Origin: Patagioenas fasciata
Lineage: Eukaryota > Chordata > Aves > Columbiformes > Columbidae
DNA length: 64,000 nt
NCBI RefSeq assembly: GCF_037038585.1
Contig: NC_092520.1
Location: forward strand, 192,552,604-192,616,603
Reading direction: 5' to 3'
Shown: one piece after another, positions 23,701 through 36,000 of the stretch
Layout: each line of letters opens with the position of its first letter
Position numbering within the stretch: position 1 is the first letter of the stretch
Made by a program: the position numbers and the translations under genes
Notes under the pieces: model-generated
Databases searched by the model: none
The model's input: only the letters and a program-made list of their open reading frames with translations
Told to the model about the DNA's origin: nothing

Positions 23701-26700
23701 GGGTGGCAGAGAGAATACCCCAGGCCAACTCAAATTACATTAAATATCTCTGTGTGAGCAACTGAATCAAGTTCTAGGTTTCCGTATTAGACTGGTCCAC
23801 TACTATTGCAGACTACATGGACTGCATTCACTTCCTGTCCACTAGCAATTCTCTATGTTGTGCCGATATCTACAAATGGACACCCCAATGTAATTGTCTA
23901 ATTCTTGCACTTGATTGTGTCCCTTAAGCTAAGTCCAGCTGTTTAAATGTCATAATCTCGTGCTGTCTGAAATGCCATACAGTATCCAAGATACTTATAC
24001 AGTACTGGGAAATGGAGTGTGGTACGTAAATAATATTTGATGTCTTAACATGTCCTTGCAGAAAAGCAGCTAGAAGCCAGCCAGAGTATCCTTGTCTACC
24101 TCTAATGGCCCTGGATGCCTACATTTAGATGACTTAACATAGCCAGGTTTTGAATTTTCCAGTCTAATAAAAGTAGCTTGCTGGTTCCAACATTAATAGT
24201 CACTAATGAATAATACTTATAGCAGCCAAGCAATCTGAACTATATATTGTCTTCAGGGGTTAATTTTTCTAAATCTGAATTCACATGGTTTCTGAAAATA
24301 GTTATGCCATCACATCTTTTTTTAAGCTCTGAAAAATCCAGTTGACAAATTTTGCTTGCTTTTGCCAGAGCATGAAGACTCAGAAGCCATCTTTGAAAGG
24401 CAGCAGAGAGAAAGACCTCAGTTAGTACATGTATGTGCTAAAGTGAGCAATAGTAAATATTATGTTGGTCTTCTATTTCAAAGAAGTAGTACAGGAAAGA
24501 ACACAGTAAATTTGCTTCCTGTTGCAAGTAAAAAAATCCACAGAGTAGAAGTATTATCACGTGTGCTAAAGCAGTGTTCTTGATATATAGGAATAGAAAA
24601 ATAACGGATGTTCATTAGAACTTTTTCTTTACTTAGTTACTATGTCGGAAGTTACACCTTGTGATTAATTCATGGTTTACTCTTTACCGAGGAAAGCTGC
24701 AGTCATTAATCAGTGTTTAGTTTCTTGAAACCCCTGTTTCCCTGGCTGTTGATAACTGAGGTCAGTTGAAGGTTTCCCCATACAGAAGACTGAGCACGTG
24801 AGTCTTCTGAACTGGCAGGGGCTTATGGTCTTTACTTTTTTCCGTGGCTTAGTCAAATCTTCCCCTGCTTTATAGTAACCTGTGGTTGTTTTGCTTTTTG
24901 CTTCAGAGAAGTTGGCATAGAATAATCTCAACCGAATTTTGGGTACTTTCTAATTTGTTTTGTATTCCAAAACCTTTCCTTGTTGTTCATGCTTCTTTCC
25001 TTGTTGAAGTTAAAAAGAAACTAATCACCATGGTACCCATGATATTTTTGCAACCTTTTTGTAGAATTTGGTCCCCTTCTCATCATACCTAGCGTAGAAA
25101 TGAAAGAGCCCTGAGTCACAAATCTTTTTTTTTAGGGGCATTGGAAATGGGGTGGGAGTAGAAAAACTCTGTATATCACATGAGAAAATGTAAAAGCATT
25201 GCTTTTCCTAATCAATTATTTCAGTCTTTCATTCTGTTGCAGGCTGCCTTGCTCAACAAAGCAAGCACAGACTAACAAATTAATTCAATTATAGGCTTTG
25301 TCAGATAATATGGTGAGTTTTTAAAATCTGCGCTATTAAACATTGATATTTTAAGGGGAGCCGGCTCGTTAAGATTCAATAATGTTCTGATTCTAATAAA
25401 TGGCAGTTTCTAGGGTCACTTGGTTTTAAGAGATTGACACAGAAGAAAACCAGAGATCTCTCTCCCTCACAGGGCTCTTTCTCAGCTACACATTAGTTAA
25501 CACCTTGCTTCATTGAAGATTCCTCAGATCAAAGCATTCTTTTTAACCACAATTCATTGATAGAAGTGAGAGGTGGAAACAGATAAAGAAGTGGAGAAAA
25601 AGTGAATGAGAACATGAGCTGTGAAGATTTCAGCATTGCTCTTAATGTCAGGGAAGGCAGCAGGCACTAGAGGTGATCCGGGTAAGAGGTCTCACTGTTT
25701 TGCAAATGGTGCTACTGTAATGCAAGAGATGGATATATTTGAGATTGCATTGTAATTCCTAATTTGAGATGACATTGTAAAGGTGATTGAAGACATCAAA
25801 CTGAGAAGAAGATCCTGATAAATATATTTTTTTTTTAATCAAAAGAACACAGTAGACTGAAGACCAAAATGGTAGAAGATTGGAAGTTCTGTCTAAAAAA
25901 CTAAATGATACTGTGAAGAATGAGGTACAAGAAGAAAAATTTGTACTCATACATAACTTGGCAAAACAGGTCTGTTCTTTCCTTTTGACTTTTTTTCCAC
26001 TGATTACATTTGGAAAAGATGAAAGGCTTTTTTATTTCTTCTTCTGTTGTATAGCTTTGAGGCGCAAATCATTTTTGCTTAAACACACAGATGTAGCTTT
26101 CACAGAGTGTGGGTTCTTTAATTGAAAAAAACTTCTGAAACAAATTTGAGGTAAAGAAGTTTTTGTGTCATCACCACATAACTGATACTCATCTGAAGAC
26201 AGCAAAGAATGTAGGTATTACATTAAGTTTAATAATAAATTAAAAAACAAACAAACAAACAAAAAACAAACAAAAAACCAACCAAACAAAAAAAACCCAA
26301 ACAATAAAACCAGCAACAACAACACCAAAAAAAAAATCCTGATGAAAATACTAAGCACAAGTTTTTTTCTTTTTTTTCTTCTTTTCCTTTTGCCACTAAG
26401 ACAAAGATTTGTACTGCACTACCAATTTGCCAAGCAAGAATATGCTGTTGATCAGAGAAACTGTTTTATTTAAAACATTAAATACAATAATGATATTTCA
26501 AAGTCCCTAAGAATTGTGACAAAGTCCTAAGTTATTATTCAGGTGATGGAAAAGATCAGGAGAGATATTTCTGGGAATATTTGTACTGAATTATACAGTA
26601 ATGACAACAAACAGTTTTAAGGTTTTCATGTTCTGTGATGTCTAAAACATCCACTGAGGCATTTTTAACAAAGACACAGCTGTAAGAAAATACTGTTTTG

Positions 26701-26759
26701 TTGGTTGGCAAATAAATGACCCCAGCACCTATCCATAATGAAGTGGTGTTCTGAATTGG
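20716..26759. other. AT-rich stretch without genes
   Basis: No gene or classifiable repeat was firmly recognised. Simple tracts: T-rich about 21861-21886, A tract about 22571-22585, A/CAAA-rich about 26242-26335, T-rich about 26361-26390. The frame at 24356-24583 follows a pyrimidine-rich run ending in 'gccag', discussed as a weak exon candidate. The segment about 25205-25440 has a conserved-element-like texture. Other frames (20726-21040, 24710-24931, 24886-25092, 25880-26125) show no domains. Confidence 0.5.
26242..26336. repeat. A-rich CAAA/CAA simple repeat
   Basis: Plus-strand A-rich sequence made of CAAA, CAA and A runs with interruptions. Confidence 0.85.
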
Positions 26760-27040
26760 GAAAAGTGACTGAATGTCTGGTTGAATGTCTGGGAATGCAT
26801 GGCAATCAGTGTTACCAAGTCAAGTTGGAGGCCAGTAACCAGCGGTGTACCTTAGGGTTCAATAAAGGGTCCAATCCTCTTTTTCATCTTCATTGATGAT
26901 CCAGATAATGGAGTACAGCATAAACTCAGCAAGTTTCCTGATCATGCAAGGCTTGTGCTGTAATCTAGAGGGATTTCAGAAGACTAGAGAAATGGACTGA
27001 CAGAAACTTCATGAAGTTCAACAAAGGGAATCCTGTGAGA
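26760..27040 (+). mobile_element. CR1 remnant, RT palm region
   Basis: A degraded internal CR1 piece in plus orientation. The stretch about 26820-26940 corresponds to the RT region around motif C: a 'ggtgtacc...agggttcaata' segment (equivalent to GVPQGSI), then 'cctctttttcatcttcattgatgat' ([13 protein letters not shown]), then 'ctcagcaagtttcctgat' (LSKFADD-like, with the active-site region damaged). It continues to an 'atgaagttcaacaaaggg' segment (MKFNKG-like) near 27010-27030 and then stops. Old internal fragment with no open frame and no 3' end. Confidence 0.85.
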
Positions 27041-27178
27041 AGGCTGGCTTCCCAAAATAAAATGCGACCTAAACTGTGAAGTGTATAGCCTCTGTCTTGC
27101 CTGTTTTTCTCAACAGACAGAACAATTAAATTTCCAGATTTAGAGATGGAAACTCATATGTTTTGATGAGTCCACAGC

Positions 27179-27415
27179 TTCCTTCTTTCCTTCCTTCCTT
27201 CCTTCCTTCCTTCCTTCCTTCCTTCCTTCCTTCCTTCCTTCCTTCCTTCCTTCCTTCCTTCCTTCCTTCCTTCCTTCCTTCCTTCCTTCCTTTCCTTCCT
27301 TCCTTCCTTCCTTTCCTTCCTTCCTTCCTTCCTTCCTTTCCTTCCTTCCTTCCTTCCTTCCTTCCTTCCTTCCTTCCTTCCTTCCTTCCTTCCTTCCTTC
27401 CTTCCTTCCTTCCTT
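27179..27415. repeat. TTCC tetranucleotide microsatellite
   Basis: About 237 bp of TTCC units on the plus strand, with single-base slips (TTTCC) near 27290, 27312 and 27338. It forces a spurious Leu-Pro-Ser repeat open frame (27163-27417). The minus strand is pure purine. Confidence 0.98.
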
Positions 27416-27465
27416 AAATAGTCCGTTTAACAGGTGAATATTTTAAGTTTTCCTATGAACACAAA

Positions 27466-27923
27466 TGTTCAAGCCAACAGAGGCAGGATGCAGGAACAAC
27501 CACAAAACCATGGATGAAATGCAAAGAGTAAGTTTATTTCTGTTACCTCACGAACCAGGGGATCTCCAAAGCAGCACCCAGACAGAGACACAAAAGCAGG
27601 AATGAAGACACCATGGAGCTTGGTCCTTACTAGTGAATTACCAAACCTGCTGTTTTCTCCTGTATACGACGGACTCACACAGGTGTGGTTTGCCACTGTC
27701 CTTTCATCTTTCTCACAGCAGAGCAGGAATCTCAAGTATGCTCATAGGGTTCCTCTAATTCTATCACAGGCCTGTGGTATCTAAACACAGAGGTTCTACT
27801 TGTCAAGCACACAAGACTAAACAATAATGAGTATGATACATGTGTTTTTTTACACCCCAGCTGCAAGTCACTTGAACGTGTTTACAATCCTCCTTGCCAA
27901 TCTTGTGTTATATTCCCACAACA
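27466..27923 (-). mobile_element. Solo LTR-like repeat, copy A
   Basis: About 458 bp that is homologous along its length to 32567-33027. It begins TGTT and ends AACA, as LTRs do. The flanks are ACAAA (27461-27465) and ATAAA (27924-27928), a probable 5 bp target-site duplication with one mismatch. The minus strand has AATAAA at 27538-27533, placed as a poly(A) signal would be near the 3' side, hence the strand call. No retroviral coding sequence adjoins it. Shared blocks with copy B include 'caggggat', 'agcaggaatctca', 'aacacagaggttctact' and 'gcaagtcacttga'. The 5 bp duplication length would fit an ERVL-like element, but the family is not identified. Confidence 0.75.
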
Positions 27924-29239
27924 ATAAATTGTACCTGGAAAAAAGATCAGTAAAACTAGAAAGCAGGCAAATATTCTTGGATTTTTTTTTTTTTTAATAC
28001 CACATTTCATACAGGTGAAAAGTTGGAAATAAAATATCTAAATATACCAGACAAATATGTTTCACAGTGTCCAATATACAGTTACCACTCAGAGACACCA
28101 TGGAATTAATCAAAATTATGAGAGTCCTTAACAGTCTAAATTAAAAAATACAGTTTTTTACAATTTTGCTGGGATATTAATGATTTTGGTACTATTTGAC
28201 TTATTATTTTAGGACTTAGTGACTTTTCAACTAATTTACTTACTTTTTTACTGCCTTCAATTTTTAATTCCATGGCATTTTTCCATTCCTGACTGATCTC
28301 ATTCACTCACAAATCTATTTTTACGTTACACAAACCATCAGCCAAAATGCATGGATTTCTATGCAGTAGTACCAGCTACCTGAAATACTTCATTTCTTTA
28401 CTTCCTGATTATGCCTTCTTCAGTAACAACTGCTAGAGGTTATGTAGCAGTATAGTTTCTAGTGCTTTGTGTTAGATTAAGATAGAACCTGTTTCAAATA
28501 TTTATTGTGTAAATATTCTATTTTGTGATATTTTTTATCCTGTGCATTTTATGTTTGATTCACTTCATCATACTTCCTACTCGCTCCTCTTCACTTCCTT
28601 TCTGCTTACTCTTTTTTGCACACTTATTCTTCAGCTTTCTCAGTTGCCAAGAGTGTCTGAATTTATGAGCACATGGCATTTTAGTTCTTTTTGTTTAGCA
28701 CTTTCTAACAGTGAAACAGACAGAACTTCTCTTCTTGTAGAACATGACATTCACATTATGAGCATGCTGGTACTCTTCTTAAAATCTCCAATTGACTACA
28801 GTGCGTGGAGGTTCTGTATCAAACTTTCTCTTTCCAAATACTTTTTTTAAAGAAAAATTTTTATTTAGTGTTCCCTTAAAGACAAACTGCAGACATTGTA
28901 GGGAACAGTAGAGCTATTTCAGATGAGCCTAACCACTGTTTCAGAGCTTTTTTACACCAGTATAATCGCTACAAGTGAAATTGAGTGTCCAATGATACAT
29001 AGCCGTGGCAGCCTTGTAAACTCTGCAAATCATGTTATTCTCTAAACCCCTATTCTAATATGTTTTTTGCAGATATATCTGGGAAGTAACTGTTGTTTGG
29101 AAAATAGAAGTTTAAAAAGTATTTTTCACCATTTGAGAAGAACTAAGGACAGAAAAGCAACTGCTTCACAGATATAAGTTTTCTGTAATTTCTCCACTTG
29201 AATTAGAAGGCAAAATGTTTCAGCTGTATTAAAAATTCT
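27924..29239. other. No gene seen between LTR copy A and GC-richer block
   Basis: AT-rich sequence with a T tract at about 27982-27997. No retroviral gag, pol or env similarity was recognised. The frame 28542-28850 is hydrophobic and has no domain. Confidence 0.5.
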
Positions 29240-29575
29240 CTGGGTGGGATACTGTGGATCCTAGAAGTTATGAAGTACCTAGGTCTGTACCTAGATAGGT
29301 AGACCCAGATCACAGCTCATAAAGGCTTTGTCTGCTGAACAGCTGGGCTCTTGGAGTTGGAAATGCAAGTTTCAGGGGATTCTCAACTCTCCACCAGTCA
29401 AGCTGAAAGCAAGCCAAGAGCCCCAAAGCCTTGGCTAGGCAGAGCAACCTGGGAGCCAGGACACACAACTCCTCAACAGTCTGCCAAGTAGACTGTGGAA
29501 AAGTTGGGAACCTGGAAGTCCATCAACAGCCTTCATAAAAGGCAGGTGTGTGAGCTAGCATTGCAGAGGACTATT
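29240..29575. other. GC-richer block, unclassified
   Basis: About 335 bp clearly richer in G+C than the flanks, with sharp edges. It includes 'cataaaaggcaggtgtgtgagc' about 29535-29556, where CATAAAAG resembles a TATA element on the plus strand. This composition and motif would fit an LTR or another old repeat, but no termini, target duplication or second copy in the window were seen. Confidence 0.3.
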
Positions 29576-30331
29576 GTAGACCTCCTTCCTTTATTTATCA
29601 TTACTGTGGGGGGTTGCTTTGTTGAGGTTTTAGACTTTGTTTTGTTTTATTTTGATTTTTTTTAAATTCTGTCATACGGTCTAATTTGGATTTCACTATG
29701 CTTTCATTTGCCACAGAACTAATGTGAGACTAAATTTTATAGGTGGTCTGTACTGGTAACTAATTATATCCAGTGCCTCATCTTTTTTTTTATTTTTTTA
29801 ACCAATAACATTGGAAAAACTATGACAAAGGAGTAAAGATGCATCTCAGTGAAGCTTTAATGAGATATCAATGTCTGAGACAGGTGTTCATTTTTTGATT
29901 CCTGGAGGTATCATGCGATATCATCTGATCTTTTGAAATTGTTCCAATAAATTTGTAATTTGCGTCTGTAACCTATATCTAGGAGTCCCGTCATCCCTAT
30001 TTTCTATTCAGCAAATGCTGAGTTAATAAATTGATCAATTTGTTTCAAAAATATATTACTCATGTGTCAGACAACAGAAATTATGACAGTTTTCTGGAAA
30101 GAGACACCAACAAAAGCACAGATTCATTTGTATTATTTCAGTGAGAATGTATTTGCACTAGCAAACACCATGAAATCACCAGGACTGCTATCATTTATAA
30201 CAATGTGAGGGGTGTACCAATCTTCCCCATTGCTGAAAATCACCATACACTTAAGCACTTAGGGTACTGAAGAACTTAAGGCACTCACGTAACTTCTAAG
30301 TGCCTTAACCTTACTGAAATTAATGTATTTT

Positions 30332-30440
30332 TTTTTTGTTTTTGTTGTTGTTGTTGTTGCTGTTGTTATTGTTGTTGTTTTTTGTTTGGTTGGTTTGGTT
30401 TTTTGTTGTTGTTTTTTGTTTGTTTGTTTTTGTTATTTTT
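30332..30440. repeat. TTG/TTTG simple repeat
   Basis: T-rich plus-strand sequence dominated by TTG units (about 30340-30380) and TTTG/TTTTTG units. It gives a spurious Leu/Val/Phe-rich open frame at 30336-30575. Confidence 0.9.
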
Positions 30441-30540
30441 TTCTCAGTGATGGCTATGGATCACATTTACTTTTCAACTGAGGATGACTGCCCATTTCAA
30501 GAGGGCAGTCAAATAGACTGGGCATTCCAAGTGTTTAGAC

Positions 30541-30659
30541 CAGGGGTGTCAAACTCATTTTCATCAGGGGCCTAATCACTCTGGCGTTTGCCTTCAAAGG
30601 GCCGAATGAAATTTTGGGACTGTATAAATGCTGATGTGAAAATGAGTTTGACACCCCTG
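30541..30659. mobile_element. hAT-type MITE (Charlie-like)
   Basis: A 119 bp element with perfect 23 bp terminal inverted repeats (30541-30563 and 30637-30659), starting CAGGGGTGTCAAACTC. It is flanked by GTTTAGAC (30533-30540) and ATTTAGAC (30660-30667), an 8 bp target duplication with one mismatch. Eight-base duplications and CAGGGG-type ends are diagnostic of hAT transposons. The interior has GGGCC-rich patches typical of Charlie-like non-autonomous elements and no coding capacity. The transposase must have been supplied by another locus. Confidence 0.92.
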
Positions 30660-30667
30660 ATTTAGAC

Positions 30668-32566
30668 CTTTTTTTCATGGTTTAAAGTACCCTTCCCTGA
30701 GAATGTAACACTTTGGATTAAACTCTGAAAAGATCATAAATACTGAGCAAATATGCTGCAGAAATTGAAACATCAGTTTGATATATGACTACCAGAATGC
30801 TAGCTTCTTGCATCTCTTGCAATAAGAAGAAGAAAAATGAAGAAAAAAGGGAAAGGAGGAAAAAGTGTGTGTTGAGTGATACAGATATATTGACCTTGTT
30901 TCAGAAGAAACAGAGAGAGAATTGGGCTGTTATGCTCTTGTATCATGCTGTTATGAGGAAAGTCACCGCAAGGGAGAAAAGTTTAAATTGACTGCTGTAA
31001 GAAATAAAAAGTTTCAACAGGATTTTTGTAGCAAATGATACCTTCTGATCAGACAATCTCCTCTGTTCTATGTTTGATCTTTGAGCAGTGAGAAATCGTC
31101 TGTGCAGTCAAAAAAAAAAAAAAATTAATTTCTTTCTAGTTTTCATTTTAATTTGATTCAGGGAATATTTTGTGAAGTATGACTAATAGGTTTTGAATGT
31201 GGAACAGGGGTACTACTTTCAAATCTCAAAGTAAAGATAAAACTGATTTTGCTATAGGTACTAATATCAGGAATTCCCATTACAGGGCAAGAAAAGCAGA
31301 CAGGTTTGTTTGTTGTTTTTTTTTTTTTTTTCTGTTGGTTTTGCCTTATTCTACATTTAAGATAAATTTGAGGTATCATATGGTCATTTAGAGGAAAGCG
31401 TACTCTTATCAGTAACTTTTTGAATTATCAGAAAAGAAAATTTGCATCACCACCCTCAAAAAACTATTAAAAATCTCTTTACTTATGAAGTTCAACTTTT
31501 TGTATGTTTCCTAATAAATTTCTGCCTCTATTGCATTCTCCATCACGCTTGTATCTTTTGTCAACAAGTTTCACAGCTTGTATTATGTAAGAATTTCCTA
31601 AAATCTTTTACCTGAATGTATCATTAAATATGCATGTATTGTCCAATAAAAAACTGCATTTATGAGGGTCAGTTTTTTAGTTCAAACTTTTATTACTTTT
31701 TGTGTCCCCGCCTTCCTTAATTCTGCTGAATCATCTCCTTTCTAAACTTAACAGCCTATTATTAATGAAAGTTAATGTCTAGTTTGGGGATTTGAATCAT
31801 TTAAATTATTTTCATAATTTTGTCATAAAAATTGGCGTTTATCTACAGTTTCCACTGTTCTCATAGCCAAACCATGAAGTGAAAGGAGGTTTTATTTCAA
31901 GCTACTCCCACAGAAACTCTGTTATTGCTGTCCCATCCACTCTATTTCTCATAGTCCAACTCTATCTGACAAAGCTGAGTCAAATTGCACAAATCCTTCC
32001 TTGTATATATGAAGGAAGAAGGACTTGATACAAAACTCTACATAGAAAAAACACACAACCTGACTTTCATAAAGGAGAGATTTCTAAAGAGCTTTTAAAA
32101 TTATGCAAGTGCAGCTAAGGAATTTTGTATCTGTTGTTGAGATTTATCTCATTGATTGTAAATCCATTTGTCTATCATCTTCTGAAGTCTACACAATCTA
32201 AGAGGACTAAAACGTGTCATCCTATGCAACCACATCTCTCAGGTTCACGCTTCTCAGGCTTACAAAATTATAGGGTTATATATCTGGCTAGTGAAAATAT
32301 TGAAGTCTAAAAGAAACCTGTGGCACCAAAGACTAACTTTTCAACATACAGAAATCAGATCAATATTTCAGAAGACATTCCATCATGCTTAAATATTCAT
32401 TAAGTGACTCAATTTTTTGAAAGAGCTTAGTAACCAGTAGCTTGTGGATCCAAATTGACTGCATGTTCATCACTAAGCTTCTTTGAAAACCTACTTCTTA
32501 ATCAGTATCTAAGTAGCTGATGAGTTCTACATGACAATGCATGAACACTGAATGACTGAATAGGTG
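30668..32566. other. No gene seen between MITE and LTR copy B
   Basis: AT-rich sequence with an A tract about 31110-31124 and a T tract about 31315-31332. Small frames (30785-30991, 31158-31391, 32125-32310) are not supported as genes. Confidence 0.5.
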
Positions 32567-33027
32567 TGTATGCACAGGCGCAATCACGTTGCAAGAAGAG
32601 CCAGAGGCCATGAATGTATTTGCAAAGAGCAAGTTTTATTTTATTTACCTCTCTACCAGGGGATTTCCGAAGTAGCACCTAAGATCCTATGCAGAGGTAA
32701 CAAAAGTGGGGATGCAGGCGCTGGTCAGTTCAGCCCTGCTGGAAGATCACTGGGCCTGCTGAGCTTGCCTGTATTTCAAGGCTTCAGGCAGGTGCAGCCT
32801 CACGCTCCTTCTCACAACAAAGCAGGAATCTCAGACATAGTGATAAGGTGCCCAGAGTTTCTCACAGGCTTACGTTATCTAACACAGAGGTTCTACTCAT
32901 CAAGCACACAAGGTGAGTAAAACGATTAGTGTGATGTTTGTGCTTTTTCTTCAGACAATTGCAAGTCACTTGAGCGTACTTACGTTTAACCAACCTCCTC
33001 GCCATTCTTCCGCTATATTCCCATACA
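32567..33027 (-). mobile_element. Solo LTR-like repeat, copy B
   Basis: About 461 bp, a diverged second copy of 27466-27923 in the same orientation. It starts TGTATG and ends CATACA, a perfect 6 bp inverted terminus of the TG...CA kind. The flanks are AGGTG (32562-32566) and AGGCG (33028-33032), a probable 5 bp target duplication with one mismatch. AATAAA-type signals on the minus strand occur at about 32635-32645. Because each copy has its own flanking duplication, the two are best read as independent solo LTRs and not as the two ends of one provirus. A 118-codon plus-strand frame across it (32564-32920) is a chance frame. Confidence 0.78.
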
Positions 33028-36000
33028 AGGCGTAATGAAATTTCCAGTGCAGTACCTATATAAGATGTATGCATCTGACTTTGGTTTGTGATTGTTACTT
33101 TTTTGTTTATTTTAGTTAAATGTAATTAAACTACTAAAACTTCCCCTTTCCACACCCTCAGTTTATATAACAGGTTCAGATTCACTTTCCGGTCTTATAG
33201 ACAATTTTGAAAACTGTGTTTTATTGTATCAGGTATTGCATCCACTGTATATTTTCCTGACTGAAAAATCATTTCAGTTGTAAAGCACAGATTCTGCTTC
33301 ATCTTTCATGAGGAATCTCATACTATAAACTACAGCAAGGTCACTTAGGTAAATACAAGCTAATTTTCTAAGGTGAATTCTATACATATCTATACCATAT
33401 AGTGACATGAGAAGTTGAATAGGACCAAGCTACAAAACAGAATCCCGAATATGCATGTGTATAGTTTTAGATAGTATTTATTAAGCATTTCAATGTAATA
33501 AATAGTTTTCTTTTTCTTCCTATGAAGACAGAACAATGGATCAAATATGTTCATGTTATTTACAGACAGGGGGTCAGTTCAAATTTGATGATTTTTGAAT
33601 TATCACTCTTTCACAGTGAGAAACATGATTATAGAAATGTTTTCTTTTAGCAAGTTGTGCTGTTGTAGAAAAAAAAAATGCTCATTTGCTCATTTCAAAT
33701 AACTAATCATAAAGACAACAGAGAACATAAACAAAACAAGAATTAGTTATTTCTGACTTCAAACTCTCCTGAACCTGCTGAAGTCTTAAATGTTTTTGTG
33801 TTTGCTCTAAGTTGGATTGCAGTGAGAGGAAAGAAGGGAGCAGAAAGAAGGGGAAACCATCTGGGGAGAAAAACAGAGAAAAGATAAAATCATTGAAAAT
33901 AAATGTAAAATTAGACCAAGTAAAGAACTAGATAAGAGAAAAACAACAACAACAACAACAACAACAAAAACCACACACACAAACAACCTAATGAAAAAAA
34001 AAAAAGTCAGGTCATAATTTACCCCAGCCTGGATTATTTTAATTTGTTTTATCCAGGAAGAACAGATAATTTTTTCTTTCTGATAAGTATCTGTAGTGTT
34101 AGCTTTAGTTTTATTTACTTCCTTAGGAAATTGAGTTGCCTGTAAAATATATTCTTGCTTTTTTTTCTTTTTTTCCTAGAAAACAAACAAGCAAAACAAA
34201 TGCATATGAGATTGAATTGTACTCAGGGCAAAGGATGGCTATGAACACTTCTCTTGGGAGAGTCTGTCAAAGCAGCCAGCTAATGGCTTAGCAGGGAAAT
34301 GAGAACACACGGTATGGGCGGGGTAAACTCAAGCTAAGATGACACAAAATGAGTATCAAACTGTGGCCTAGTCAGTAAAGTTTGAAAATATAAATATTTT
34401 GCAAGCCTTTTGTCAGATTTCAACAGATCACCACTTATTGCTAGACATAAAACTAATACTTGGATCCAAATATAATTTCACTCACATCAGCTTGCCTACA
34501 TCATAAATTAATCAGACCTCAAAAGAATGCTAGATATTGTGGTTGTCATCAGATAACTCCTTTATTCAATGAAAATTTCAAGACTGAGTTAAAATCAACA
34601 CATTTGTAACACTTTTTTCAGACTGGAGAGAACCCTTGCACAGAGTAGACAAATGTTCTGTACTTGTAAATGGTCAAGAGTTTGGGAATTCGGACAGCAA
34701 ATGTGGGCTGACTTTTACTAATTGTAGAAGCTACAATATGCATTTGGCCTCCTAGAGGCATGTTATGCAGAGAACCCTTTCTGACTAATGCCTGGAATTC
34801 TACACTAAAACTGAGGTTTGCCTTTAAATGCCGTTTCACTAAATTAGAAAGACTGTTGTGAAAGTGTACCTCCTCTAATGAACAAATGGTAGAAAGAATC
34901 ACGAATACTATCTTCTATAATACTGATGGTGAGACCAGGCTGTCCATGCCTTTCAGCAGCCATCTCCATGACTAATATCTGAGTGATCTATGCTTCCATC
35001 ATTGATTTTTTTTTTTTCTAAATTTACACTCCTTTTTCTCTATTTATGCTTCCTTAGAGATTTCTGTTGCTGATCAGCTTATACTCTGAGTTATTGTTAC
35101 TGATATTGCAGAGGAAGCCTATGATTCACACTCTCTGTTGATTTTCAGTATCACAGTGATTCTCTCCAAAGCTTCACGCTTTGTTTTCCTGAGCACTGCA
35201 ATGAAAGAACAAATTGACCAGATCTCTGGAGTAGAACTACATATTTGTTGCTTTATACCTCAAAATATCAAAAGCTGTTTGAAATTCTAACATTTGTTTT
35301 TATTAAAGGAAAAATTGAAATAATTAACTCTTTAAAAATAGAAGATTCAGACCTTTCATTTTACTAGAATAATGGGATGTAAAACCAAGCTTTTCACGTT
35401 CCCGCACCTCTTTGTTGTGCAAGTCCTTCCCTAAGGTAGTGTTCTCTACTCATCAGTTTTCAGTAGCTTCAGGGGTTGTGACAGAGACCACGCAGACTCT
35501 TTTGGATCTCTAGAGAAAACAACTTTCCATCAAAACTGGGGCTGATATGTCTGCTCCCTTCTCTTTCGGAGAGTCTTCCATTTTGTTTTTATTATTGCTA
35601 TATGTCCCATTCCTTGTTGGCCATTACTTAAACTCAGGATATTTCTTCTATTGGAGAAGGACTTACTGTCTCTTTCAGGACATGATGTCAGGAGGGGACC
35701 CTTCACTGCAGAGAATTTTTTCTGACCTTTGATGCAACTATGAAAACCATTTATGTTTAGCAGAACATGAAATTTTCACAACAAACAATTCAAGCAGATG
35801 CCATGTGCTACAGGTAATGATATTGCAGACATTTTCAACACATCTATCAGCCTTTCCCACAAGTCACAGCAACTATTGCTTTCGTCTTTAGCAATTTAGC
35901 TGTTTGTATGGTTATGAACTGGATCAGCAAACACACTTCAGATAAATATGATTATTTCTTCTTTTTTTTTTTTTTTTTCAAGTGGTTGATCTCTCAGCAA

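Noticed and set aside
27163..27417. Leu-Pro-Ser repeat open frame
   Set aside because: Pure translation of the TTCC microsatellite.
30336..30575. 79-codon Leu/Val/Phe-rich frame
   Set aside because: Derived from the TTG/TTTG simple repeat and running into the MITE.
27466..33027. A single 5.5 kb provirus with two LTRs
   Set aside because: Each LTR copy has its own probable 5 bp target duplication, the copies are well diverged, and no retroviral coding sequence is visible between them.
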